A stretch of 43,222 bases of DNA, taken from assembly GCA_964527535.1 (NCBI GenBank), contig CAZGPW010000177.1, positions 1 through 43,222 on the forward strand, in the 5' to 3' direction. Below, one piece after another: positions 8,705-19,600 of this stretch (the first letter of the stretch is position 1; the number at the start of each line of letters is the position of its first letter). The DNA comes from JAQIBY01 sp964527535. Lineage in GTDB: Bacteria > Bacteroidota > Bacteroidia > Bacteroidales > ML635J-15. A model generated the notes under the pieces. The model worked only from the letters and a program-made list of their open reading frames with translations, did no database searches and had not been told where the DNA came from. Position numbers and translations under genes: made by a program.

Positions 8705-9999
8705 ATAAACGCATCCTGAGGCTTGCCATACCTAACATAATAAGCAACCTGTCGGTACCCCTGGTAGGGATTGTGGATATTGCCCTGATGGGACATCAAA
8801 ATGCATCTGCTTATATTGGCGCCATTGCACTGGGATCAACGGTTTTTACGTTTATTTATGCAGGGTTGCTGTTCCTCAGAATGGGAACAAGCGGATTTAC
8901 AGCCCAAAACAGGGGAGCCAGAAACATCCCTGATAGTTTTCTCATTCTTGGCCGCTCACTGGGGCTGGCGTTTGTTTTTGGCATATTGCTGATATTGCTT
9001 CAACAACCTATTTCATGGCTTGCCTTTCATTTTCTGAATGCTTCCCCCGAAGTCAAAAACCTGGCGGAAATTTATTTTAAAACACGTATATGGGCCGCTC
9101 CTGCAACATTGGGATTATATGCCATAACCGGATGGTATATCGGCATGCAAAATGCAAAAATCCCCATGTGGATCACCTTAGCTGTCAATATGGTTAACAT
9201 TGTATTCAGCCTGGTTTTTATACTTGTTTTTGATATGGAGGCCAAAGGGGTTGCATTAGGCACAGTAATAGGCCAGTACTCAGGATTCGTTATCGCCGGA
9301 TTTTTGCTGTCAAAACATAGAATCAGAATGCAGCTTTTTTGGAAATTGAAATCCCTGCTTGACGTAAAAGCGTTGAAAAATTTCATGGATGTAAACAAAA
9401 ATATATTGATAAGGTCGCTGTTGTTGACAGGAAGTTTTTATTTTTTCAATGCTAAAAGCGCCGGACTCGGCGACGATATCCTTGCGGTAAACTCTTTGTT
9501 GCTGCAATTTTTGTGGATGTTTTCGTATTTTATTGACGGTTTTGCTTTTGCTGCCGAAGCACTTACAGGACGGTACGTCGGAGCACGTGATAAAACCAAT
9601 CTTAAGCGGGTCATAAAACATTTGTTTATATGGGGCATGGCAGTAAGCATTGTTGTATCTTTGATTTACCTGCTCTTCAATAAAGGGATTATAATGTTAT
9701 TAACGAATCAGCCCACGGTGATTGCTTTGTCAAAAGATTACGCCGTATGGGTGATTTTGATGCCAATCATATCCTTTGCTGCTTTTGTATGGGATGGCAT
9801 ATTCATTGGAGCCACAGCAGGTAAAGCTTTGCGGAATGCCATGCTCATTTCCGTGGTGATTATTTTTCTTCCTGCTGTGTACTTTTTTCCCGAATTGTGG
9901 AACAATCAAGGGATGTGGGCCGCTTTAAGTTTATTTATGTTTGCACGCGGATTTTTTCTATTTTTATCCTATCCTAAAAACATTGTCATTAAGCCTTAG
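8701..9999 (+). CDS. MATE family efflux transporter (DinF-like)
   Basis: A 432-residue polytopic membrane protein with about 12 hydrophobic segments arranged as two similar halves, typical of MATE cation/drug antiporters. The N-terminal LAIPNIISNLSVPLVGIVD and VDIALMGH blocks, with GTSGFTAQNRGA a little later, are close to the DinF subgroup. The second half repeats the pattern with FIDGFAFAAEALTGRYVGA. The start is GTG at 8701, overlapping the upstream GNAT stop; there is no in-frame ATG nearby. Substrate cannot be inferred. It is followed by mltG after 3 bases. Confidence 0.92.
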   Translation: MNKRILRLAIPNIISNLSVPLVGIVDIALMGHQNASAYIGAIALGSTVFTFIYAGLLFLRMGTSGFTAQNRGARNIPDSFLILGRSLGLAFVFGILLILLQQPISWLAFHFLNASPEVKNLAEIYFKTRIWAAPATLGLYAITGWYIGMQNAKIPMWITLAVNMVNIVFSLVFILVFDMEAKGVALGTVIGQYSGFVIAGFLLSKHRIRMQLFWKLKSLLDVKALKNFMDVNKNILIRSLLLTGSFYFFNAKSAGLGDDILAVNSLLLQFLWMFSYFIDGFAFAAEALTGRYVGARDKTNLKRVIKHLFIWGMAVSIVVSLIYLLFNKGIIMLLTNQPTVIALSKDYAVWVILMPIISFAAFVWDGIFIGATAGKALRNAMLISVVIIFLPAVYFFPELWNNQGMWAALSLFMFARGFFLFLSYPKNIVIKP

Positions 10000-10002
10000 A
10001 TC

Positions 10003-11040
10003 ATGAAAAGAAAATGGATTATTATTTTACTGGTTTTGTTAGCAATAATCATCGTTCTGGGAGCGTTTGGTTATAAATTTTATCGCTATATATACAGCCC
10101 CAATACCAACTTGCCCCCCAACAAACAATCAGTTTATATTTTCATCCCGGGCGATGCAGATTATAAAAAAGTTAAATCAAAAATTGCCCCCTATCTAAAC
10201 AAAACAGAATCTTTTCAGTGGGTGGCAGAAAAAAAACAATACCCCTCTTTTGTGAAACCAGGACGTTATGAAATAAAAAAAGGGATGAACAACAATGAAA
10301 TAATCAACATGTTGCGTATTGGCGAACAAGCCCCGGTTAATTTAAGTTTTATTTCGGTCAGAACCTTAAACGACCTGGCAGGAAAAGTTGCATCATACCT
10401 TGAGCCGGATTCTACAGATTTTTCAGATTTTTTCCATCATGACACGGTCCCGTCTCATTACGGTTTTGATTCATACACTTTCCCCTGCATATTTCTTCCA
10501 AACACCTATCAGTTTTTATGGACGACTACACCGAAATTGTTCTGCGAGCGAATGAAAGAAGAATATCACCGGTTCTGGAATCAATCCCGCCTTCAAAAAG
10601 CGGATAAAACAGGCTTATCCCCCACTGAAATCAGCACACTGGCGTCCATTGTGGAACAGGAAAGCAAAAAAAACAACGAAAAACCGCGCATTGCTGGTGT
10701 CTATATCAACAGGTTACAAAAAGGAATGCACCTACAGGCAGACCCCACATTGATTTATGCAATCGGTAATTTTTCAGCGCAACGTGTACTGAATAAACAC
10801 AAAATAATTGATTCACCGTACAATACATATTTATATCCCGGCCTACCACCCGGCCCCATCTGCCTGCCTTCAATCAGCAGCATTGATGCTGTGTTGAATT
10901 ACGAAAAACACGAGTACCTGTTTTTTTGTGCAAAACCCGATAACTCAGGCTATCATCATTTTGCAAAAACCTATGCCCAACACCGGCAATACGCCCGGGA
11001 GTACAGGAATTTCCTGAACAAAAACAATATTTATAATTAA
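10003..11040 (+). CDS. mltG: Endolytic murein transglycosylase
   Basis: A 345-residue YceG-like protein. MltG cuts nascent peptidoglycan glycan strands in the periplasm and helps terminate chain elongation. It has a single N-terminal membrane anchor (about residues 5-28), a LysM-like lead-in (IFIPGDADYKKVKSKI) and the catalytic YceG domain. The catalytic glutamate lies in ASIVEQESKKNNEKPRIAGV. The later blocks HLQADPTLIYAIG and SPYNTYLYPGLPPGPICLPS are diagnostic. Length is normal for the family. It ends a run of closely spaced plus-strand genes, and a 60-base gap precedes the ECF sigma factor. Confidence 0.95.
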   Translation: MKRKWIIILLVLLAIIIVLGAFGYKFYRYIYSPNTNLPPNKQSVYIFIPGDADYKKVKSKIAPYLNKTESFQWVAEKKQYPSFVKPGRYEIKKGMNNNEIINMLRIGEQAPVNLSFISVRTLNDLAGKVASYLEPDSTDFSDFFHHDTVPSHYGFDSYTFPCIFLPNTYQFLWTTTPKLFCERMKEEYHRFWNQSRLQKADKTGLSPTEISTLASIVEQESKKNNEKPRIAGVYINRLQKGMHLQADPTLIYAIGNFSAQRVLNKHKIIDSPYNTYLYPGLPPGPICLPSISSIDAVLNYEKHEYLFFCAKPDNSGYHHFAKTYAQHRQYAREYRNFLNKNNIYN

Positions 11041-11100
11041 TTTTTATGGATACTGGCAACCACAAGACATTATTATCGTCATTAAATCGAAGGCTTTGTT

Positions 11101-11694
11101 ATGGACCTAACGAATAGTGAGCAAGTGAAAAAAGTGGTTAAGGGTTGTAAGAAAGGAAACCGGCAAAGCCAGCGCATACTGTATGAAGCATTGTACAATA
11201 AAATGCTTGGAGTTTGTATGAGATACAGTAAGGACCCTAAAGAAGGAGAAGACCTTGTTCAGGATGGGTTCATTAAAGTGTTTGCAAAGATTAAAACATA
11301 CAATTATAAAGGTTCTTTGGAAGGATGGATAAGACGACTGATCGTTAACAACGCCATAGATCAGCTGAGAAAAAAGAAAAAAATGCTGTACAGTTATGAA
11401 GAAGAGTCAGGCATCAACAATATGGAAGATACAGGTGCAAAAGAAACAGAAGAAAAAAAACTGTTGCAGCTTGAAGCAAAAATAATTGTCGGCCTCATTC
11501 AAAAGTTGAGTCCGGCATACCAGGCAGTGTTTAACATGTATGTGATAGAAAACATGTCGCACAAAGAAATTGCAGAAAAATTGAATATTTCGATTGGATC
11601 ATCCAAATCCAACCTTTCAAAAGCCAAAGTAAGATTGAGGAAATTATATTATGAATACATCGAAAAACATGATGACCGAAAGAACAAAATATGA
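11101..11694 (+). CDS. ECF-type RNA polymerase sigma factor
   Basis: A 197-residue sigma-70 family protein containing only regions 2 and 4, the hallmark of group IV (ECF) factors. Region 2 includes DPKEGEDLVQDGFIKVFAKI and the -10 recognition/melting stretch GWIRRLIVNNAIDQLRKKKK. Region 4 is the helix-turn-helix ENMSHKEIAEKLNISIGSSK. The start ATG at 11101 gives a normal length. Its 3' end overlaps the next gene by about 20-45 bases depending on that gene's start, a common sigma/anti-sigma arrangement. By position it probably governs the downstream secreted-protein genes; this is inference. Confidence 0.94.
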   Translation: MDLTNSEQVKKVVKGCKKGNRQSQRILYEALYNKMLGVCMRYSKDPKEGEDLVQDGFIKVFAKIKTYNYKGSLEGWIRRLIVNNAIDQLRKKKKMLYSYEEESGINNMEDTGAKETEEKKLLQLEAKIIVGLIQKLSPAYQAVFNMYVIENMSHKEIAEKLNISIGSSKSNLSKAKVRLRKLYYEYIEKHDDRKNKI

Positions 11695-12985
11695 AGCGGA
11701 ACTGAAGAATAAACTGGAGAATTACGAACCTTCAGGGTATTCCAGCAACTGGGATGGCATCAAAAATAAATTGCCGCACCAGGGAAAACCGCTATGGTTT
11801 AAAGCAGCCGTTATTACCGGTGTTGCTGCTATTGTTGCAGGGGTTATTTTATTCAGCTTACCCAATAACAAAAAGAATACCAATGAATATAAAGAGGAAA
11901 CAGCAACGCATGAAAATCACATTGTTAATACCAATCCTGAAAAAGATATGAAAGACACTGACTCCGGTCAGGATAATAAAACCAACCAGGTTTTTACCCC
12001 TGAGAACCCGGATAATGAAACAGAATCTCGCTTATCTGATAACACAAATGTAAATTCTGAACAAACAGGGAATAATGAAGACACACAAGTGACAGACAAT
12101 GCCTCTGACCCCACTCCGGATGCTAAAAACAAAGAAATCTCAAAAGATCAAGAAACGCAGGAAGACCTTTGTGATAACACGGAGAAATCTGAGGACAAAC
12201 AATCTGACCAGAACACTGACAAAGTCCCTCAAATAAATATGGTGGTTGACAACCATTGCATCCCTGTAACAGTGAAATTCAGCAGCAACGTTGATCCTGA
12301 GAAATACAACATGAAATGGTATTTTGACGATGGCTCCACATCAGAGCAACAGACAATTGAACATGTTTATGAAAAACCCGGCGAATATAAAGCAAGTTTA
12401 TACCTGAAACCATTTAGTAAAAATGAATCACCACAACGCATTCAATCTAAAACAATTACGTGTTATGGTATAAAAAATCCAAAAATTTATTTTGATAAAA
12501 ACGAAAATTTATATACCTTTAGCACTGCAGAATCCGGAGATATCTCCTATCAATGGTCTATTGATAATAAACGCTTTAATACTGCAACAGTGGACTATGA
12601 ATTTAAAAAAGACGGAACCTATCCTGTTGATTTAATGCTTTCTGATAATCACGGATGTACATATGAGGTAACAAAAGAAATACAGGTTGAAATTGAGCAT
12701 AACTATTTTGTGCCGAATGCTTTCAATGCATCAAGCAATGGTATGAATGCCAGTTTCGGGCCAGTGGGAGAAAACCTCCGTTCAATGGAATACAGAATGC
12801 TGATTTTTGATAAAAACGGACAACTGGTTTTTGAAACAGATAAGCTTAATAACCCCTGGAAAGGGATCAACCAGCGGACAAATCAACCCGCTGAACAAGG
12901 CGTGTATATGTGGAAAATTACAACCAAAGACGAATATGGTAACACCAATAATAAACAAGGACAGGTAACTTTATTTAGAAACTAA
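11651..12985 (+). CDS. Probable membrane-anchored anti-sigma factor with PKD domains and a T9SS-like C-terminal domain
   Basis: A 444-residue protein whose gene overlaps the sigma factor gene. The cytoplasmic N-terminus carries LKNKLENYEP followed by NWDGIKNKL. This W-x-x-I-x-x-x-L pattern is what I recall at the N-termini of Bacteroidota proteins encoded directly after ECF sigma genes. One membrane helix follows at about residues 50-70, then an acidic, Asn/Asp/Glu-rich linker of over 100 residues. Two PKD-like units come next (about 200-270 and 275-350; YFDDGSTSEQQTIEHVYEKP marks the first). The last 95 residues resemble the gliding-motility/T9SS type-B C-terminal domain (NYFVPNAFNASS, FGPVGENL, GVYMWKITTKDEYG). 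The usual NRWG core is degenerate (FDKNGQLVFE). There is no cleavable signal peptide. ATGs at 11669 and 11672 are equally plausible starts. The anti-sigma role is inferred from position and N-terminal pattern. Confidence 0.8.
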   Translation: MNTSKNMMTERTKYEAELKNKLENYEPSGYSSNWDGIKNKLPHQGKPLWFKAAVITGVAAIVAGVILFSLPNNKKNTNEYKEETATHENHIVNTNPEKDMKDTDSGQDNKTNQVFTPENPDNETESRLSDNTNVNSEQTGNNEDTQVTDNASDPTPDAKNKEISKDQETQEDLCDNTEKSEDKQSDQNTDKVPQINMVVDNHCIPVTVKFSSNVDPEKYNMKWYFDDGSTSEQQTIEHVYEKPGEYKASLYLKPFSKNESPQRIQSKTITCYGIKNPKIYFDKNENLYTFSTAESGDISYQWSIDNKRFNTATVDYEFKKDGTYPVDLMLSDNHGCTYEVTKEIQVEIEHNYFVPNAFNASSNGMNASFGPVGENLRSMEYRMLIFDKNGQLVFETDKLNNPWKGINQRTNQPAEQGVYMWKITTKDEYGNTNNKQGQVTLFRN

Positions 12986-12999
12986 TAAAACTATTTTGT

Positions 13000-13563
13000 A
13001 TGAACAAACACATTATTATTCTTTTAATCATTAGCGTGGTTGGGGTACCCGTTTTTTCCCAGAACCATGCAAATACCGGTGAGCCTGAATTGAAATTTAC
13101 CCACGTAAAAAATTCAGGCCCGGAAAAAACGGTGTACTTTCACATTGATGGAATACAAGATAAAGACCATGAAAATGCTATCCTTGAAAGTTTGCTTATG
13201 GACCCGTCTGTATTCGATGGCAGGATATTTAAAACACCAAACATGGAAGACAGGTGCCAGCTTTACGTTTCAAACGATGTGAACGCAGCTTATGTCCGTA
13301 ATATTCTTAAAAAAATTGATGTGGATTATGCTTTTCAAATCGTCTCCAAAAACGGACATCTTGAAAAACAAGCTGAACGTTTAAAAGAAGAGCCTGAACA
13401 AAGTCCCAGAACCCCCATTGGCATTGAAGGATTTCCTGAATATAATCACACCGGAAATCCTGAAGCAGATAAAGCTGATTACGCAAAACGAAAAAAAGAA
13501 TGGATTGAAAATAATCCGGAAGAATACCAGGAATACCTTGATAACATTAAAAAAAGCAATTAG
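13000..13563 (+). CDS. Small secreted protein of unknown function
   Basis: A 187-residue protein with a clear signal peptide (cleavage near PVFSQ, residue 21). A mixed alpha/beta segment spans about 40-125. Its pattern (KTVYFHIDGIQD ... ENAILESLLMDPSVFDGRIF ... RCQLYVSND ... VRNILKKIDVDYAF) looks like a beta-alpha-beta-beta-alpha-beta ferredoxin or HMA-like fold, but without a metal-binding CxxC. The C-terminal 50 residues are charged and end in a tail rich in Pro/Glu/Tyr/Asn (TGNPEADKADYAKRKKEW, then NNPEEYQEY). I do not recognise a named family. It starts 14 bases after the probable anti-sigma gene and lies 93 bases before the first giant protein, so it probably shares their regulation. Confidence 0.75.
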   Translation: MNKHIIILLIISVVGVPVFSQNHANTGEPELKFTHVKNSGPEKTVYFHIDGIQDKDHENAILESLLMDPSVFDGRIFKTPNMEDRCQLYVSNDVNAAYVRNILKKIDVDYAFQIVSKNGHLEKQAERLKEEPEQSPRTPIGIEGFPEYNHTGNPEADKADYAKRKKEWIENNPEEYQEYLDNIKKSN

Positions 13564-13656
13564 TTTTTTATCTCATGTACAAATTGTTTAAAATATTTAA
13601 GGTTAATTAATTATAATTTTAATTTTACAGTAAAATCAAATTAGAGTATATTTAAA

Positions 13657-16600
13657 ATGAGATGTATTTATCTGCTGTATATTTTTATTTTTGTATTTTC
13701 GTTGTCATACGGACAAAGTGATAATGTAGTGACTAACAATTCGTGTGATGACAGTCTCTCTATAGTACAAACATCAACTTCCTCATCTTCTTTGGATAAT
13801 AACGATGAAAATTATATTTACGATTGGGATATTGACCCGGCAACATCTGAATCCGATGATCCTGAAATAGAGATGATAAGGTCTTTATCAAATTGCAATA
13901 CAACTTCAACCGCTTATACGTTATGTGAAGGAGGTAGTTTTACCGTTACCCATGGTACTACCGGGTGCTGTGACGGTAGTGCACGACTGCGCTATTACAA
14001 TGGATATACAGGAACCTGGAACTGGGGAACTTATGGCACAGATCAATACACTTCAAGCGTTACAAATGCAGCTCCCGGTACGTATAATTTTGAAACGAGA
14101 ATAGTTGGTAGTAATGGAACCACTTATTGTACCGATGATATCAATGTTACGGTTTATGCAAGGCCCGGAGCTACCAGTGTTTCTGGAAGTGGAGATCATT
14201 GTGGTAGTGCTACTTTAACGGCAACCGGCGGCACAGGAGGTACTATATACTGGCAGAATACAACCAGCAATGGTACTAGCACAGCAACAGCTTCCACTTC
14301 GCAAACCGTATCGAGTTCAGGCACCTATTATTTTAGAGCTGAGGATAATGGTTGCTGGGGAACACAGGGAAGTGCAACGGTAAGCGTACAACAACCACCA
14401 ACAGCACCAACCGGTATCAGCGGAGCAACTACTATATGCGATGGTGAAACAACAACCCTTAGTGCCACAGGCGGAACAGAAGGTGGTGGTTGCACATACG
14501 AATGGTTTATTGGTGGCTGTGGAACCGGAAGTGTTATAGGGACAGGTAGTTCCATTACTGTTTCTCCCACATCAAATACCAGTTATTTTGTGCGCAGGGT
14601 GGGCACGTACCCTTGTGATGGTGTTACTACAGGTTGTGCTAATGTTACTGTAACAGTAGAAACATTATCAAATGCACCCACAGTTGCCATTGCTAGTCCC
14701 GATTCTATCTGTGAAGGGTCAACAATAACTTTAAACAGAGTCGGCGGATCACTTGGAACTGGGGCTTCGTGGGAATGGTACACCGGAAGTTGTGGTGGAA
14801 CTCATGCCGGAAGTGGTACTTTTATTACCGTTACCCCCTCTCCAAGTGTTAATAATTTCTACGTGCGTGCCGAAGGTAATTGCAATAATACAGCATGCGC
14901 TTCTGTTCCTGTAACGATAACACCACAATCAGCTTTAACATCTGTAACAGGGCCAAGTCCATTATGTGTAGGTGATATAGAAACTTTTACTGCCAATGGA
15001 GCCGTTTTGGGAGGAGGTACCGGAGCCTGGACAAGCGACAATGCCTTTGTCGCTGCTGTAAGCTCATCAGGTGTTGTAACAGCTCAAAATGCGGGGACAG
15101 CTACGATAACTTATACAATTTCCGGAGGTTGTGGCGGCACTATATCGGAATCCATGACTGTAACGGTTGATCCACCTCCTTCTGTATCTGTAACTACTAC
15201 ACAATCAAATTGCGGATTTTGCGATGGCACAGCCTCTGCTACTACCGGCCTTAGCTCTTATTTGTGGTCATCTGGTGGCACATCCGATACCGAAACAGGC
15301 TTATGTGGTGGAAATTATACCGTCACAGTTGAAGATGCCAATGGATGCACAAACGATGAATCATTTACGATTGATGATGTGGGAACCATTCCCACCGTGA
15401 GTGTGTTTACAACTGATCCCACATGCCCGGGAGACTGCGACGGAACAGCCACCGTAAATGCCACAGGCCCGGCTACCTTTACATACAATTATTCTGACGG
15501 ATCAACACCAAATAATCAAACCACAGGGGGTTTATGTGCTGGTGTCTATCAGGTTACTGTTGCTGATGGCGCTAATGCATTATGTACCGATATTGATACT
15601 TTTAATGTTTCAGACCCCGCCCCTATGTCACTTACTATGAACAGTACTGATGCATTTTGCGGCCTGGCAAATGGATCTGCTTCAGTATCTGTTGGTGGCA
15701 ATTATACCATGCCCCTATTTTATAATTGGTCAAATGGCGATATTACAGGATCAATTTCCGGATTATCTCCGGGCAATTATTCAGTTACGGTTACAGATGG
15801 AAATGGATGTGTAGCACAAAACAGCGTAACAATTAATGATACTGGCATTCCGTTTACAGTTACAACATCTGTCAACCAAAATGCCCAATGCTTTGGTTCT
15901 TGTGATGGTTCTGCAACCGCAAATGCTGCCGGCAGCTCCGGACCTTATACCTATCAATGGAGCAGTGGTACCAACCCGAACGACGCAACCGTTCATGGAT
16001 TATGTGCGGGAACACACGTTGTTACAGTGGCCGAGGGGGCTTGCGAAGTAACTGAAACGGTTACCATTACCGAACCCTCTGATATTACAGCTACAATTAC
16101 TTCCAACGATGCGCATTGTGGTCAATCTGACGGGGATATCACCGTTAATGCTTCGGGTGGAACCGTTTCCGGAGATTATGATTACATTTGGGATTGTAGC
16201 CCTGCTCAATTTACATCAACTGCATCAAACCTGCCTGCAGGAACATACCATGTCACTGTCACCGATGATAACAACTGTACAGCAGAATTTACAGGAAGTA
16301 TCATGGACATTGGTGGGGTTTCCATCAACGAAACACATTCAGCTACGCTTTGTTCTTATTCATCCGATGGAACGGCAACCATTAATGTGCTTTCAGGAGA
16401 CCCTGATTTTACTTATGATTGGTCACATGGTGTCGTTAATACTACTTCGGCAACAAGCCATACACTAAATAACCTTTCTTCCGGATCATACACCGTAACA
16501 GTAACAGATACTTATGGGTGTTCTGCAGAAACAAGCTTTACTATTAATGCTGCGCCTGTTCTTGACGCAACCATTGATTATTCATCTGATGTTACTTGTA

Positions 16601-19600
16601 ACGGATTTTGCGATGGAACAGCAGGTATTTCGGCTTCAGGGGGAACCACTCCTTATAGCTATGACTGGGGAGCAGGGAATGGAAACACCCCAAATCAGCC
16701 TGACAATACAGGCCTGTGCCCGGGAAACTATGTGATAACAGTAACAGATGCAAACTCATGTATTGCAACCACCCCTTCAGTATTCATTGCCGAACCAACT
16801 TCCATCAACTTAAGCGTAACTTCTACAAACTCCCATTGTGGACAGGCGGATGGTACTGCAAGTGTAGTTCCGTCAGGTGGTACTGTAGCATCAGATTATA
16901 GTTACCAATGGTCAGGTGGAAACCAACCGACAAGTGCCAACAATACAGGATTAAGTGCTGCAGGTTCACCTTATACAGTAACTGTAAGTGATGATAATAA
17001 CTGTCAAGCCACCGCTACTGTAAATATCACGGATACTGTAGCACCTTCTCTTTCTATTTCCAACACAACTGACATTACCTGTTACGGAGATAATGACGGC
17101 ACTGCAACTGTCTCTATAGGCGGAGGTAGCCCTCCATTTGGTATAGAATGGGGAACTACTCCCATACAGAATACAGCAACAGCTACTAATTTGGGGCCCG
17201 GATCTCATTCTGTAACGGTCACAGATACATATGGCTGTACATATATGGCAAGTGCTACAATAAATGAACCCTCCGAACTTACAGTTAATACTGTTCCCAC
17301 ATTCATTGATTGCTTTGGAGACTGTAATGGGTCGGCTCAGGCAAACGTGTCGGGAGGAACAACTCCTTATACATACCTTTGGAGTGATTTTCAAAATACC
17401 CAAATGGCTGCAGGATTATGTGCCGGAGATTATGCTGTAACTGTAACCGATGATAATGGATGTACCGCTGAAGATAGTGTAACCCTTGATCATAATCCGG
17501 AAATAATTGTGAATGCTGTTATTACACCATCTGATTGTGGGCAATCCAATGGAGAAATTGATCTTACTGTATCAGGTGGTTCTTCTCCTTATGATTATGA
17601 TTGGGATTCCGGGCAACAAACTGAAGATCTTTTAGGCGTTCCTGCTGGCACATATGAAGTTACAATAACGGATAATATTGGATGTGAAACAATTGAAGTA
17701 TTTACAATTAACGACGTAGCTGGTCCAACGGTTACAATTAGTTCTTCTACAGATGCTGTATGTTTCAATTCATGTGACGGCACAGCCACTGCTGATGTAA
17801 CTGGTGGTACCGGTCCCTTTAATTATGAATGGAACACAACCCCTGTACAAACAAATCCAACTGCAACAAGCCTGTGTGCTGGTTCTTATACCGTTGAGGT
17901 TACAGATATGGCTACCGGATGTGTAGTGACTTCAAGTGTTACCATCAATGAACCTTCACAACTGGATGCCAATGGGGTGTCAGTAGATCCCCTATGCTAT
18001 AATGCTTGTAACGGAGAAATTCAACAAACTACTTTTAATGGGACTCCTCCCTATTCATATACCTGGACAGGCCCTGGGGCATTGCCCTCAACTGAAGATT
18101 TGACCGGACTTTGTGATGGTAATTATTCCGTTATTATTGAAGATGACAATGGTTGCACAATATCAAGAAATTATACACTGAATGAACCAAATGAATATGT
18201 GTTAACCCCCTTTTCTGTGATGACAAGTTGTAATGGTTCATGTGATGGAGAAGCTGCCGTTAATGCCGTAGGAGGAACTTCTCCTTACACGTATGCATGG
18301 AATGATACCAACAATCAAACAACACAAGTTGCAATAGACCTCTGCCCCGGAACTTATAACGTTACTGTTACTGATAATAACAATTGTACAGCAAGTATTG
18401 ATGTTAATGTTCCTGACCCACCGGCAATGGCTTTTGCCAGTACAACAACAACAAACACATCTTGTTTTGGCTATAATGATGGGGCTGCTTCTGTTAGCAT
18501 CACAGGAGGAACGCCACCCTATACATATATGTGGTCAACCGGTGATGTTACCGCTTCTGTGAATAACCTGCCTGCCGGAACACATTGTGTCACGGTACAA
18601 GATGATAACACTTGTAGCATTGATACATGCCTTACTGTTGATCAACCTGCTGCAATTGACGTAGTCATGAATGTTACCGATGAATCTTGTTATGGTTCAT
18701 GCGATGGAGAAATTACCGCCAATGTTACCGGTGGATCTCCCGGATATACATATAGCTGGTCTGATTCAGCAACATCAGCATCCAATAATAATTTATGTGT
18801 AGGGTTGTATCAGCTTACTGTTACTGATAACCAAGGTTGTACATTCAATACTATTGCAACAGTAAACGGGCCTGATGAACTGGATATTGTTATTCAGGAC
18901 ACCGTAAGGCCCCATTGTAATAACAATGATGGTTCCATTACCGTTGGAGGAACTGGCGGAACATCTCCCTATAATTATGAATGGCAAAACTTCCCATCAA
19001 ACACAACCAATCCCTTAAATAATATCCCAAGTGGCAATTATACTGTCACTGTTACCGATAGTCACGGATGTTCAACATTATTAGTTATTACGTTAAATGA
19101 CATTCTTGCACCCGTTATTGATAGCATAAATATTTCAAATGTTGATTGTTATGGAAATGCTACTGGTGAAGCAGAAGTTTTCTTCACAAGCGCAACCACT
19201 TCCAACACGATCAGTTGGAATGATCCTGCATCACAAACCAGTGCTCATGCGGTTAACCTTGAAGCCGGCCAATACACAGTAGAGGTTACTGACGACAACG
19301 GATGTTCTACATCCGAAACCATTACTATCACAGAACCTTCTTTATTTGAAACCAATATAAGTGGCTATACAGATGCAACCTGTAATGGTTTCTGTAATGG
19401 TTCAGCCCAGGCAGCTTTTACGGGGGGAACTCCTCCGGTTAATTACAGCTGGACAGGAGGACATAGCAGCCAAAATGTGGCAGGATTATGTCCGGGTACT
19501 TATATTGTTACAGCAACCGACCAGAATGGGTGCGTTTCCCACGACACGGTTATTATATCAGAACCTACACCGATGTCAATTACTGCAAACATTACACCTG

